Origin: Cytophagales bacterium
Lineage (GTDB): Bacteria; Bacteroidota; Bacteroidia; Cytophagales; Cyclobacteriaceae
Reading direction: 5' to 3'
Length of the DNA: 6,233 nucleotides
Assembly: GCA_029262935.1 (NCBI GenBank)
Contig: JAJCYK010000626.1
Location: 1-6,233, forward strand
Within the stretch, counting starts at the first letter, position 1. The number at the start of each line of letters is the position of its first letter. The position numbers were made by a program, and so were the translations under genes. Below, one piece after another: positions 1-5,513 of this stretch. The notes beneath the pieces were generated by a model. That model saw nothing but the letters and a program-made list of their open reading frames with translations. It was not told the DNA's origin and ran no database searches.

Positions 1-41
1 AAAATTTATTACTCTATTTATTTTATACACTTTTCAATGCG

Positions 42-113
42 AGCCAATGAGGGGATTTGAACCCCTGACCTCTTCCTTACCAAGGAAACGCTCTACCCCT
101 GAGCTACATCGGC
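42..113 (-). tRNA. tRNA-Thr(GGT), second (distal) copy
   Basis: This gene reads ACC codons. The 72-base cloverleaf has a 7-bp acceptor stem (GCCGATG with CATTGGC, one G-U pair), anticodon loop TTGGTAA (anticodon GGT), T-loop TTCAAAT and discriminator T. CCA is not encoded. It matches the other Thr gene at 503-574 at 66 of 72 positions. Four of the six differences form two compensated base-pair swaps, one in the acceptor stem and one in the T-stem, so it looks functional. It is the last tRNA in the operon within the window. The 41 bases beyond it are AT-rich and probably lead into an intact tuf gene off the left edge, which is inferred from the usual gene order. Confidence 0.96.
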
Positions 114-205
114 TTTTTAAGTTTTCGGTTCAAAGTACTAAGTAACTAGTCCTACTACTCGGAACAAAACTCTGACCCTGCAACTCAAAGATCGAAAAGG
201 CAGCA

Positions 206-244
206 AAAATTACAACTCCATAAAAAACTCGGAGTTGTAATTTT
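206..244. repeat. Perfect 14-bp inverted repeat in the distal Gly-Thr spacer
   Basis: Bases 206-219 (AAAATTACAACTCC) are exactly complementary to 231-244 (GGAGTTGTAATTTT), with an 11-base loop. The arms end in A/T runs on both strands, so the RNA could act as a weak bidirectional terminator. It could equally be a processing or stability hairpin between two tRNAs, or part of a small dispersed repeat. If it terminates minus-strand transcription, the distal Thr gene would need its own promoter, and I see only a poor candidate (TACTTTG near 131-137). Confidence 0.7.
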
Positions 245-258
245 CATTACCTACTCTG

Positions 259-331
259 CGCGGGTGACCAGGTTCGAACCGGCGACCTACAGCTTGGAAG
301 GCTGTCTCTCTACCAACTGAGCTACACCCGC
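259..331 (-). tRNA. tRNA-Gly(TCC), second (distal) copy, with irregularities
   Basis: This gene decodes GGA and, by wobble, GGG. The 73-base cloverleaf has acceptor stem GCGGGTG/CACCCGC, anticodon loop CTTCCAA (TCC) and T-loop TTCGAAC. Compared with the Gly gene at 613-685, the acceptor 6-67 pair and one T-stem pair are swapped with compensation. Two changes are not compensated. The last D-stem base is A instead of C, giving a G10-A25 mismatch, and the discriminator base is G instead of the T usual for bacterial tRNA-Gly. CCA is not encoded. The compensated pairs argue for past selection. The two uncompensated changes suggest weakened charging or early decay, so function is likely but not certain. 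Confidence 0.9.
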
Positions 332-364
332 TTATTTAACATACTGAGCTAACTCAGCATTTCT

Positions 365-427
365 TCAAATCAAATCTTTACCAATATTTCCATGTGGTTT
401 GGAACGGTCAAAGGTTTCTTTAGCCAT
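365..427 (-). pseudogene. tuf: Truncated 5' stub of elongation factor Tu gene
   Basis: The minus-strand frame from ATG at 427 starts MAKETFDRSKPH, then GNIG, then KDLI and a TGA stop at 365-367. The first 16 residues match the start of bacterial EF-Tu (typically MAKETFDRSKPH, V or L, NIGTIGHVDHGK) at all but one place: residue 13 is Gly (GGA), one base from a Val codon. Homology ends after NIG, before the GHVDHGK P-loop, so no GTPase can be made. A GAGGA ribosome-binding site lies 9 bases before the ATG, and the start codon and frame are intact. The stub sits where tuf normally follows tRNA-Thr. It is best explained as the broken end of a tandem duplication. A short peptide could still be translated, but nothing shows that it is. 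Confidence 0.85.
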
Positions 428-502
428 GTCTGAAAATCCTCAATTTTAGTTTAATATTAATTTACTTCTTTATTTAATCTCTTAACTAATGCCGTGCTTC
501 TG

Positions 503-574
503 AGCCAACGACGGGATTTGAACCCGTGACCTCTTCCTTACCAAGGAAGCGCTCTACCTCTGAGCTACGTCGGC
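503..574 (-). tRNA. tRNA-Thr(GGT), proximal copy
   Basis: The 72-base cloverleaf has acceptor stem GCCGACG/CGTTGGC, anticodon loop TTGGTAA (GGT, reading ACC), T-arm ACGGG-TTCAAAT-CCCGT and discriminator T, with no encoded CCA. All stems pair well, better than in the distal copy, where one anticodon-stem pair has become T-G. It is third in the operon after Tyr and Gly, which is the conserved Tyr-Gly-Thr order that precedes tuf in many bacteria. A 75-base AT-rich spacer separates it from the start codon of the tuf stub. Confidence 0.97.
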
Positions 575-612
575 CTCACCGGACCTTCGGGATAAATCCC
601 TGGAGTCATATG

Positions 613-685
613 AGCGGGAGACGAGGCTCGAACCCGCGACCTACAGCTTGGAAGGCTGTCGCTCTACCAACTGAGCTACTCCCGC
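613..685 (-). tRNA. tRNA-Gly(TCC), proximal copy
   Basis: The 73-base cloverleaf has acceptor stem GCGGGAG/CTCCCGC, a fully paired D-stem (GCTC/GAGC), anticodon loop CTTCCAA (TCC), T-arm GCGGG-TTCGAGC-CTCGT and the usual discriminator T. CCA is not encoded. It lies 38 bases before tRNA-Thr. That spacer holds a small GGGA-TAAA-TCCC hairpin that may help RNase cleavage between the two. By structure this is the better-formed Gly copy of the operon. Confidence 0.97.
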
Positions 686-707
686 ATATTGAGTTTGTCG
701 GGTATTG

Positions 708-728
708 TAAGTGTAAAATACACACTTA
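708..728. repeat. 7-bp spacer hairpin between tRNA-Tyr and tRNA-Gly
   Basis: TAAGTGT at 708-714 pairs exactly with ACACTTA at 722-728 around a 7-base loop, inside the 66-base Tyr-Gly spacer. There is no following T-run on the minus strand, so a terminator is unlikely. A processing signal or chance are the main options. Confidence 0.45.
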
Positions 729-751
729 TTACTTTACCCATCTACTCAATG

Positions 752-833
752 TGGGGAGAGCAGGATTCGAACCTGCGAAGGCTGTGCCAACAGATTTACA
801 GTCTGCCCTCGTTGACCGCTTGAGTATCTCCCC
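752..833 (-). tRNA. tRNA-Tyr(GTA)
   Basis: This is an 82-base type II tRNA with a long variable arm. The acceptor stem is GGGGAGA/TCTCCCC, the anticodon loop is CTGTAAA (GTA), the T-arm is GCAGG-TTCGAAT-CCTGC and the discriminator is A. CCA is not encoded. A fifth G sits just 5' of the mature end, so the exact RNase P site depends on stem length; seven pairs place it at 833. It is the first gene of the operon, about 55 bases downstream of the predicted transcription start. Confidence 0.97.
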
Positions 834-859
834 CTAACACAGCTTTAATTATGAACGAC

Positions 860-890
860 CCTTTATCCTTGCCGGGGGCAATTTTAAAGG
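860..890 (-). promoter_or_regulatory. Hairpin at the predicted 5' end of the tRNA operon transcript
   Basis: A two-part inverted repeat is visible. The outer arms CCTTTA (860-865) and TAAAGG (885-890) pair over 6 bp. A 3x3 internal loop separates them from inner arms TTGCC (869-873) and GGCAA (877-881), closed by a 3-base loop. The promoter at 895-925 would start RNA near 888-890, so the transcript would begin almost exactly at the base of this stem. It may protect the 5' end or guide processing. The function is inferred. Confidence 0.5.
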
Positions 891-894
891 AATG

Positions 895-925
895 CAAAAT
901 TATACACTTTTTGTATATATTCAAA
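895..925 (-). promoter_or_regulatory. Bacteroidota-type promoter of the tRNA operon
   Basis: On the minus strand TTTG at 925-922 and TAATTTTG at 902-895 are separated by 19 bases. This fits the published Bacteroidota primary-sigma pattern (-33 TTTG or TTG, spacer about 17-23, -7 TAnnTTTG) exactly. It lies upstream of tRNA-Tyr, with no other gene between, and is oriented to drive the whole tRNA cluster. Confidence 0.75.
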
Positions 926-942
926 CTTTTCCCCTAAAAGAT

Positions 943-997
943 AAAAACTGATTTTCAGGGAATTTTTTCTTCTCCAATTGAAGCTGATTTTCTCAGC
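943..997 (-). terminator. Possible weak terminator after the aminopeptidase gene
   Basis: Downstream of the aminopeptidase stop on the minus strand lie two short similar hairpins: GCTGA-GAAAA-TCAGC (997-983) and CTGA-AAA-TCAG (958-948). The second is followed at once by TTTTTAT. The stems are only 5 and 4 bp, so termination would be weak. The placement between a stop codon and the next promoter supports the call more than the structure does. Confidence 0.35.
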
Positions 998-1025
998 GTT
1001 TACAGAGGGTAAATCTTCTCGGTCA

Positions 1026-3572
1026 TTAAGGCATTTGTTGATACACTTCGAGCAACCTAGGATCTTTCTCTTCAGCCTTCACTCGTTGCCTCATTTCCTC
1101 TATTCCAGGGACTTCTTCCAGCAAGCTTAGGGCCTGAAATGCGGAGAAGCGAACATAATACGTCGGGTTGTTTATCCCTACTTGTTGCAGGTATTCAGCA
1201 CCCTTTATCTGCAAGTCAGGATCCATATTCAATAGGTACTGCCCAAAGTAGTTTACTAGATAATACAACAACTCCCCTTGCCCCGCTTCTAATTGGTTAG
1301 TAAACCAATCGTATTTATTAAGGACTTTTTCCAATGCGTAGTAATCTGCTAAAGGTAAAACAAGGTTGATGTTTTCTTCATTTTCATATTGGCTTAGAAC
1401 TTTCTCCTTATCCAAGGCATTGGTTTGAAGATAAGCCGTTAGGCCTGCTCCGGCGACCGAATAGGATTGGGCACTCATAGCTTCTTTGTAAATATCCTGG
1501 TAGTCATTGCTGTTTTCGAAACTGGACAAGGTGGTTATAGCGTCTGCTCTTACCGCACTTTTTGTATCGTTCCGGGCCATTTGTTGTAGGTCGGTAGCCA
1601 CTTGTTCAAAGAACTCTCCTTCATACCCCTCAAATACATTTGCTCCTACCTGGCGAATGCCCCAAAATTTGTCGTTTAATGATTCTGATAAAAGCTTTAC
1701 TAATTCGTCGTCAGCCACGGAGTCTGCTAGCAAAGATTCCAGGGCGTTAATGCGCACCATGGCTTGGGTACTGTGGCGAAACTGTTGGGCCAATTCTCCT
1801 TTGGAGCGCTCAAAAGTTATTTCACCCAGTAATTGACTTTCACTATCAAACACGACAAAATCTGGCCTTGATGGTGCATGGAAAGCAAATTGCTGTTCCT
1901 GCTGATCAATCTTTATGGTATGTTCTTCCCTCTTGCCGTTGGACCAAATCTCTATGGGTACCGGCAACTGATAAAGCGGCGCTTGGTTCAAGTCTTGGTC
2001 CTGCGAAACGGTTATATAAAGTGAATCGGACTCGTAGGATTTGGTGACGTTAAGCACCGGATGCCCAGCATTAAGAAACCATTGATTAAAGAACCAGTTC
2101 AAATCCTGACCAGTGACCTTTTCAAAAGCCAAACGTAAATGATGAACTTCTACCGATTGATAGGCATTGTCTTTCAGATAAACACTAAGGGACGTAAAAA
2201 ATGCCTCGTCACCCACTAGTTTTCTCAACATATGTAAAATACGACCTCCCTTAGCATAAGAGTGGCTGTCAAACATGTCTTCCTTGTCATCATAATAAAA
2301 CCTGATTAAGTCCACTTGCTTTTCTTTGGCCTCAGCTAAATAACTTTGTTGTTCTTCGTATCCTTTATAGTCAGCTTCATCTTTTCCGAACCTGTGTTCT
2401 GCCCATAAGTATTCGGCATACGTAGCAAAAGCTTCATTTAGGGTCAAGTTGGACCAAGATTCACAAGTCACCAAATCTCCAAACCATTGATGCAACAGTT
2501 CATGAGCAATGATTCCATCCCAATCGTCATCCAATAAATAACGATCATCAACTTGTAGCGCTTCCATAAAGACCGAGGCCGTGGTATTTTCCATAGCGCC
2601 TGAAACATAATCTCTCACCACCACCTGTGCATACTTACTCCAAGGGTAGGGGTAGTCCAGAATTTCAGAAAAATAAGCAATCATCTCCGGCGTGTTTCCG
2701 AAAATATCCTCGGCGTATTGCTCGTATTCCGGCTCCACATAATAGGCTACATCTTTTCCCTCCCATTGTTCTTTTACTACCGCAAATTCTCCGACAGCCA
2801 TCATGAATAAATAGGGTGCGTGTGGCTGTTCCATTTTCCAATAATCGGTACGGGTACCGTTGCCATTGCTGCGGGCGTATATCAAATCCCCATTAGAAAG
2901 CGTTTTAAAATGCTCTTGAACGGTGATAAAAATCTCTTGAGTAGTTCGCTGGTTAGGGCTATCAATGGTAGGAAACCAACAGGAACTTGCTTCTGTTTCT
3001 CCCTGGGTCCAGATTTGTTGAGGTTTGTTGACCTCAGAACCTGTGGGGTTGATAAAGTACAGCCCTTTGTCGGAGGTAATAGCAGCACTACCACCAGCCT
3101 CCAATTCATTGGGCTTGGCCGTGTAGTCAATTTGCACAAAATAGCGCTCCTCCTGGTTATACGTACGATCCAGCTCAATATGCAAGTGCTGACCATCGTT
3201 TTCATAGATCAGGTCCTTGGTAGTACTTCCTGCTATCAATTTTAAGCTATGAATTTCAAACCCTTTCGCGTCTAGTATTAACTGGCTTTGAGGATAGAAG
3301 TGCGGTTGTAACACCAAGGTAGCTTTTCCCAAAACATGCTGTTTTTCCCAATCAAATTTAACCTCGAGTTTCGTGTGCCTTAAATCGTGTTTCATAGTAC
3401 GGGCTGCGCGATACGGCCGATATTCGATAGAAGGTGGGGGCACGATGGGGGTGGGAGCAATGGCCACCTCTATCGTATCGGGTTGTGCTATTGGGGTGGC
3501 TACAGGAGGGGTTGTTTTACAGGCAAAAAGAGCCATACCCAGGAAAATAATCAAGAGCTTTTTCATAGACAT
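1026..3572 (-). CDS. M1-family zinc aminopeptidase, lipoprotein
   Basis: This predicted 848-residue peptidase removes N-terminal amino acids from peptides, probably in the periplasm or attached to a membrane. The N-terminus is a lipoprotein signal (MKKLLIIFLGMALFAC, lipobox LFAC, acylated Cys18), followed by a Pro/Thr-rich linker to about residue 55. No acidic run follows the Cys, so the known Bacteroidota surface-export signal is not evident and the enzyme probably faces the periplasm. The M1 site is complete: GAMEN at 325-329, HELLH at 357-361, the third zinc ligand Glu380 in NEAF after the usual 18-residue gap, and the likely catalytic Tyr439. Residues about 60-250 resemble the M1 N-terminal beta domain, and about 590-848 is helical and HEAT-like. 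ATG at 3566 (residue 3) gives a more typical signal peptide and is an equally likely start; neither has a clear ribosome-binding site. No exact TAnnTTTG promoter is seen upstream. It appears to be a single-gene unit. Substrate preference cannot be told. Confidence 0.95.
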   Translation of the reverse strand: MSMKKLLIIFLGMALFACKTTPPVATPIAQPDTIEVAIAPTPIVPPPSIEYRPYRAARTMKHDLRHTKLEVKFDWEKQHVLGKATLVLQPHFYPQSQLILDAKGFEIHSLKLIAGSTTKDLIYENDGQHLHIELDRTYNQEERYFVQIDYTAKPNELEAGGSAAITSDKGLYFINPTGSEVNKPQQIWTQGETEASSCWFPTIDSPNQRTTQEIFITVQEHFKTLSNGDLIYARSNGNGTRTDYWKMEQPHAPYLFMMAVGEFAVVKEQWEGKDVAYYVEPEYEQYAEDIFGNTPEMIAYFSEILDYPYPWSKYAQVVVRDYVSGAMENTTASVFMEALQVDDRYLLDDDWDGIIAHELLHQWFGDLVTCESWSNLTLNEAFATYAEYLWAEHRFGKDEADYKGYEEQQSYLAEAKEKQVDLIRFYYDDKEDMFDSHSYAKGGRILHMLRKLVGDEAFFTSLSVYLKDNAYQSVEVHHLRLAFEKVTGQDLNWFFNQWFLNAGHPVLNVTKSYESDSLYITVSQDQDLNQAPLYQLPVPIEIWSNGKREEHTIKIDQQEQQFAFHAPSRPDFVVFDSESQLLGEITFERSKGELAQQFRHSTQAMVRINALESLLADSVADDELVKLLSESLNDKFWGIRQVGANVFEGYEGEFFEQVATDLQQMARNDTKSAVRADAITTLSSFENSNDYQDIYKEAMSAQSYSVAGAGLTAYLQTNALDKEKVLSQYENEENINLVLPLADYYALEKVLNKYDWFTNQLEAGQGELLYYLVNYFGQYLLNMDPDLQIKGAEYLQQVGINNPTYYVRFSAFQALSLLEEVPGIEEMRQRVKAEEKDPRLLEVYQQMP

Positions 3573-3615
3573 CGTGAAGCAAATGGTAATAAAATTTTTA
3601 TCCTAACAATAATCT

Positions 3616-3649
3616 TTTGCCCTAAGTTACCAATATCCTCTTATTTTTG
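3616..3649 (+). promoter_or_regulatory. Bacteroidota-type promoter of the biotin carrier gene
   Basis: TTTG at 3616-3619 and TATTTTTG at 3642-3649 are 22 bases apart, within the accepted range and matching TAnnTTTG exactly. Transcription would start near 3655, about 18 bases before the ATG at 3673. It lies in the 100-base gap shared with the divergent aminopeptidase gene. Confidence 0.6.
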
Positions 3650-3672
3650 CTTATCTCACATTCATCAGAAGT

Positions 3673-4167
3673 ATGTATAAAGTAAATATTAACGAAAACA
3701 CGTATCAAGTTGATCTCATAAATGGGATCACACAGGTGGACGAGGAGCAGGTATTGCTGGACATAGAGAAGGTAGGTGAAAACAGCTACCACATATTATC
3801 AGACCATCAATCTTATTTTTTACAAGTACTTTCGTTGGACCCTGACAAAAAGTTGATCAACGTGAAAATTAATGGTAGCACCATTTCTTTAAGTTTGCAA
3901 GATAGGTATGACTTGTTGCTAGCGAAATTGGGGATGGACAAAACTACTTCAACGGAGGCCAATGAGCTAAGCGCGCCAATGCCGGGTCTGATATTGGAAA
4001 TTCGAGTAAAAGAAGGAGATGAAGTGAGCAAAGGAGACCCTGTAGTGGTTTTAGAAGCTATGAAAATGGAAAATGTAATTAAATCACCAGGGTCTGGTAC
4101 CGTTATGGCCATAGCAGTTAAGACAGGTGACAACGTAGAAAAAAATCAAGTACTTATCCGATTTTAA
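3673..4167 (+). CDS. Biotin carboxyl carrier protein of an acyl-CoA carboxylase
   Basis: This 164-residue protein carries biotin, which shuttles CO2 between a biotin carboxylase and a carboxyltransferase. The C-terminal biotinyl domain spans about residues 97-164. It has APMPG at 101-105 and EAMKMEN at 128-134; Lys131 is the residue biotinylated by BirA-type ligase. The N-terminal 90 residues are beta-rich with no clear motif, a layout I associate with the stand-alone biotin subunits annotated in Bacteroidota for acetyl- or propionyl-CoA carboxylase. No carboxylase or transferase subunit lies beside it here, so the substrate (acetyl-, propionyl- or methylmalonyl-CoA, or an oxaloacetate-type system) is undecided. 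The start at 3673 follows its own promoter, with only a weak AGAAG before it. It reads toward pyrH, 63 bases on. Confidence 0.9.
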   Translation: MYKVNINENTYQVDLINGITQVDEEQVLLDIEKVGENSYHILSDHQSYFLQVLSLDPDKKLINVKINGSTISLSLQDRYDLLLAKLGMDKTTSTEANELSAPMPGLILEIRVKEGDEVSKGDPVVVLEAMKMENVIKSPGSGTVMAIAVKTGDNVEKNQVLIRF

Positions 4168-4174
4168 TTAATTT

Positions 4175-4207
4175 TTTGAAATATTTTATATGGGCTTCTT
4201 ATATTTG
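4175..4207 (+). promoter_or_regulatory. Bacteroidota-type promoter of pyrH-frr
   Basis: TTTG at 4175-4178 and TATATTTG at 4200-4207 are separated by 21 bases and match the phylum consensus. They sit in the 63-base gap after the biotin carrier stop. The predicted start near 4213 leaves a leader of under 20 bases before pyrH. No terminator hairpin is seen in this gap, so read-through from the upstream gene may add to expression. Confidence 0.65.
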
Positions 4208-4230
4208 CCCAGCCAAGCCAACTACTCTAC

Positions 4231-4941
4231 ATGAAGTATAAACGAATCCTCCTGAAACTAAGCGGGGAAGCCTTAATGGGCGATCAGCAGTACGGTATCG
4301 ATCCCGGACGGTTAGAACAGTATGTTCACGAAATAAAAAGTATTAAGGAACTGGGGATTGAAGTAGCCATAGTAATTGGAGGAGGTAACATCTTCCGGGG
4401 GGTACAGGCGGCCCATCTCACTATTGATCGAGTGCAAGGAGATTACATGGGGATGCTAGCCACCGTGATCAACGGGATGGCCCTACAAAGTGCTTTGGAA
4501 AAGTCAGGAATGTATACACGGCTTATGTCTGGAATTAATATGGAGCAGGTTTGTGAACCGTTCATACGAAGGCGAGCGGTGCGACATTTGGAGAAAGGCC
4601 GCATTGTAATCTTTGGCGCTGGTATTGGAAACCCCTATTTTACTACAGACTCTACCGCGAGCCTTAGAGCTGTCGAGATTGAGGCGGATGTGGTATTAAA
4701 AGGTACCAGAGTAAATGGCGTATACAGTGCAGACCCTGAAAAAGATCCTGAAGCGGTCCGTTATGAAAGGTTATCTTTTGAGGAAGCCTACAGCAAGGGT
4801 TTAAACATTATGGATCTCACAGCATTTACTCTTTGTCAGGAAAACAACCTGCCTATTCTTGTTTTTGATATGAACACACCCGGCAATTTGCATAAATTAA
4901 TGACTGGCTCGGAGGAAATTGGAACCATTATTGCCAACTAA
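4231..4941 (+). CDS. pyrH: UMP kinase
   Basis: This cytoplasmic enzyme phosphorylates UMP to UDP with ATP in pyrimidine nucleotide synthesis. In bacteria it is a hexamer of the amino acid kinase fold, usually controlled by GTP and UTP. The 236-residue length is normal for the family. Visible motifs in order are KLSGEAL (9-15), the phosphate-binding GGGNIFRG (50-57), [16 protein letters not shown] (70-85), [15 protein letters not shown] (129-143) and the nucleotide-site region [13 protein letters not shown] (157-169). No key segment is missing. The ATG at 4231 begins the conserved [13 protein letters not shown]; no Shine-Dalgarno precedes it, which is common in this phylum. It is followed by frr after 11 bases, the widespread pyrH-frr pair, so the two are almost certainly co-transcribed. 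Confidence 0.98.
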   Translation: MKYKRILLKLSGEALMGDQQYGIDPGRLEQYVHEIKSIKELGIEVAIVIGGGNIFRGVQAAHLTIDRVQGDYMGMLATVINGMALQSALEKSGMYTRLMSGINMEQVCEPFIRRRAVRHLEKGRIVIFGAGIGNPYFTTDSTASLRAVEIEADVVLKGTRVNGVYSADPEKDPEAVRYERLSFEEAYSKGLNIMDLTAFTLCQENNLPILVFDMNTPGNLHKLMTGSEEIGTIIAN

Positions 4942-4952
4942 AACCTGTATCC

Positions 4953-5513
4953 ATGGAAGAAATTGAATTCTACATAGCGCACGCACTTGAATCGATGGAA
5001 AAGTCTCTAATCCACACACATGCCATGATGGCCAAGATCCGGGCCGGGAAAGCTATGCCAAATATGCTGGATGGGCTTATGGTAGAATACTATGGAAATC
5101 AAACACCGATCAACCAAGTGGCCAATATCAATTCACAGGACGCACGTACGTTAGTCATTAAGCCGTGGGAGAAAGGCATTATTACCGATATAGAACGGGC
5201 CATTATAAATAGTGACTTGGGATTAAACCCACAAAATGACGGGGAATTGATCCGTATCAATATTCCAGCTTTAACCGAGGAGCGTCGAGTTGAGCTCGTG
5301 AAGATGGCTCGTAACGAGGCGGAACACGGCCGTGTGAGTATTCGAAACATCCGTAAAGAGGCCAATGATAACCTCAAGAAATTATTGAAGGAACACGTTT
5401 CAGAGGACGCCGTAAAGCAGGCGGAGGATGAGGTACAAAAGCTCACGGATCAACATATTCTAAAAATAGAAGAGATCTTCAAATTGAAAGAAACGGATAT
5501 TATGACCGTTTAA
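4953..5513 (+). CDS. frr: Ribosome recycling factor
   Basis: RRF works with EF-G to split the post-termination ribosome so that subunits can be reused. The 186 residues equal the usual length. Domain I, a three-helix bundle, corresponds to about residues 1-30 and 106-186, and domain II to about 31-105. Visible signatures are RAGKAMPNMLDG (30-41), VEYYG (44-48), the segment from INI (102-104) through ALTEERR (106-112), and SIRNIRKEAND (129-139). Arg131 and Arg134 align with the functionally important E. coli Arg129 and Arg132. Where many RRFs have RTGRASP, this one has Met in place of the Ser. It starts 11 bases after pyrH with no evident ribosome-binding site, which suggests coupling or leaderless-like initiation typical of AT-rich Bacteroidota starts. 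Its TAA directly abuts the converging nadD stop. Confidence 0.98.
   Translation: MEEIEFYIAHALESMEKSLIHTHAMMAKIRAGKAMPNMLDGLMVEYYGNQTPINQVANINSQDARTLVIKPWEKGIITDIERAIINSDLGLNPQNDGELIRINIPALTEERRVELVKMARNEAEHGRVSIRNIRKEANDNLKKLLKEHVSEDAVKQAEDEVQKLTDQHILKIEEIFKLKETDIMTV

Larger units (their letters stand above)
42..685 (-). repeat. Tandem Gly-Thr-tuf' duplication in the tRNA operon
   Basis: Read on the minus strand, the block is Gly(613-685)-Thr(503-574)-tuf stub(365-427)-Gly(259-331)-Thr(42-113). The Gly copies agree at 66 of 73 bases and the Thr copies at 66 of 72. The Gly-Thr spacers are unlike each other: 38 bases in the proximal copy and 145 in the distal copy. Just before each Gly gene the spacers share a weakly similar stretch (AACTCAATATG against AGCTCAGTATG). 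This suggests the repeat unit began in the Tyr-Gly spacer and ended inside tuf, near codon 16. The duplication model is an inference from order and identity. A transferred allele joined by recombination would look similar. Confidence 0.75.

Noticed and set aside
42..331. A CRISPR or phage attachment explanation for the repeated tRNA region
   Set aside because: The repeats are full tRNA genes with diverged copies. There are no regular spacers, integrase gene or partial 3' tRNA duplicate of att type.
446..453. A separate promoter for the tuf stub (TAAAATTG on the minus strand)
   Set aside because: It misses one base of TAnnTTTG, and no well-placed TTG was found upstream. AT-rich spacer sequence gives such matches by chance.
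526..837. A 103-codon plus-strand open frame
   Set aside because: It runs antisense through three tRNA genes (Thr, Gly and Tyr), and its sequence is explained by their GC-rich stems. It has no family resemblance.
2820..3245. Plus-strand open frame of 141 codons, and a minus-strand frame at 2882-3205
   Set aside because: Both lie inside the aminopeptidase gene in other frames. The aminopeptidase frame carries conserved M1 sequence throughout, and these show no motif.
3573..3672. A promoter for the aminopeptidase on the minus strand in the divergent gap
   Set aside because: The best candidate (TTACCATTTG) has the wrong internal spacing and is too close to the start codon to accept.
3387..3680. 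Plus-strand frames over the aminopeptidase start and the divergent gap
   Set aside because: They overlap the lipoprotein signal region and the biotin carrier promoter, and their products look like random low-complexity sequence.
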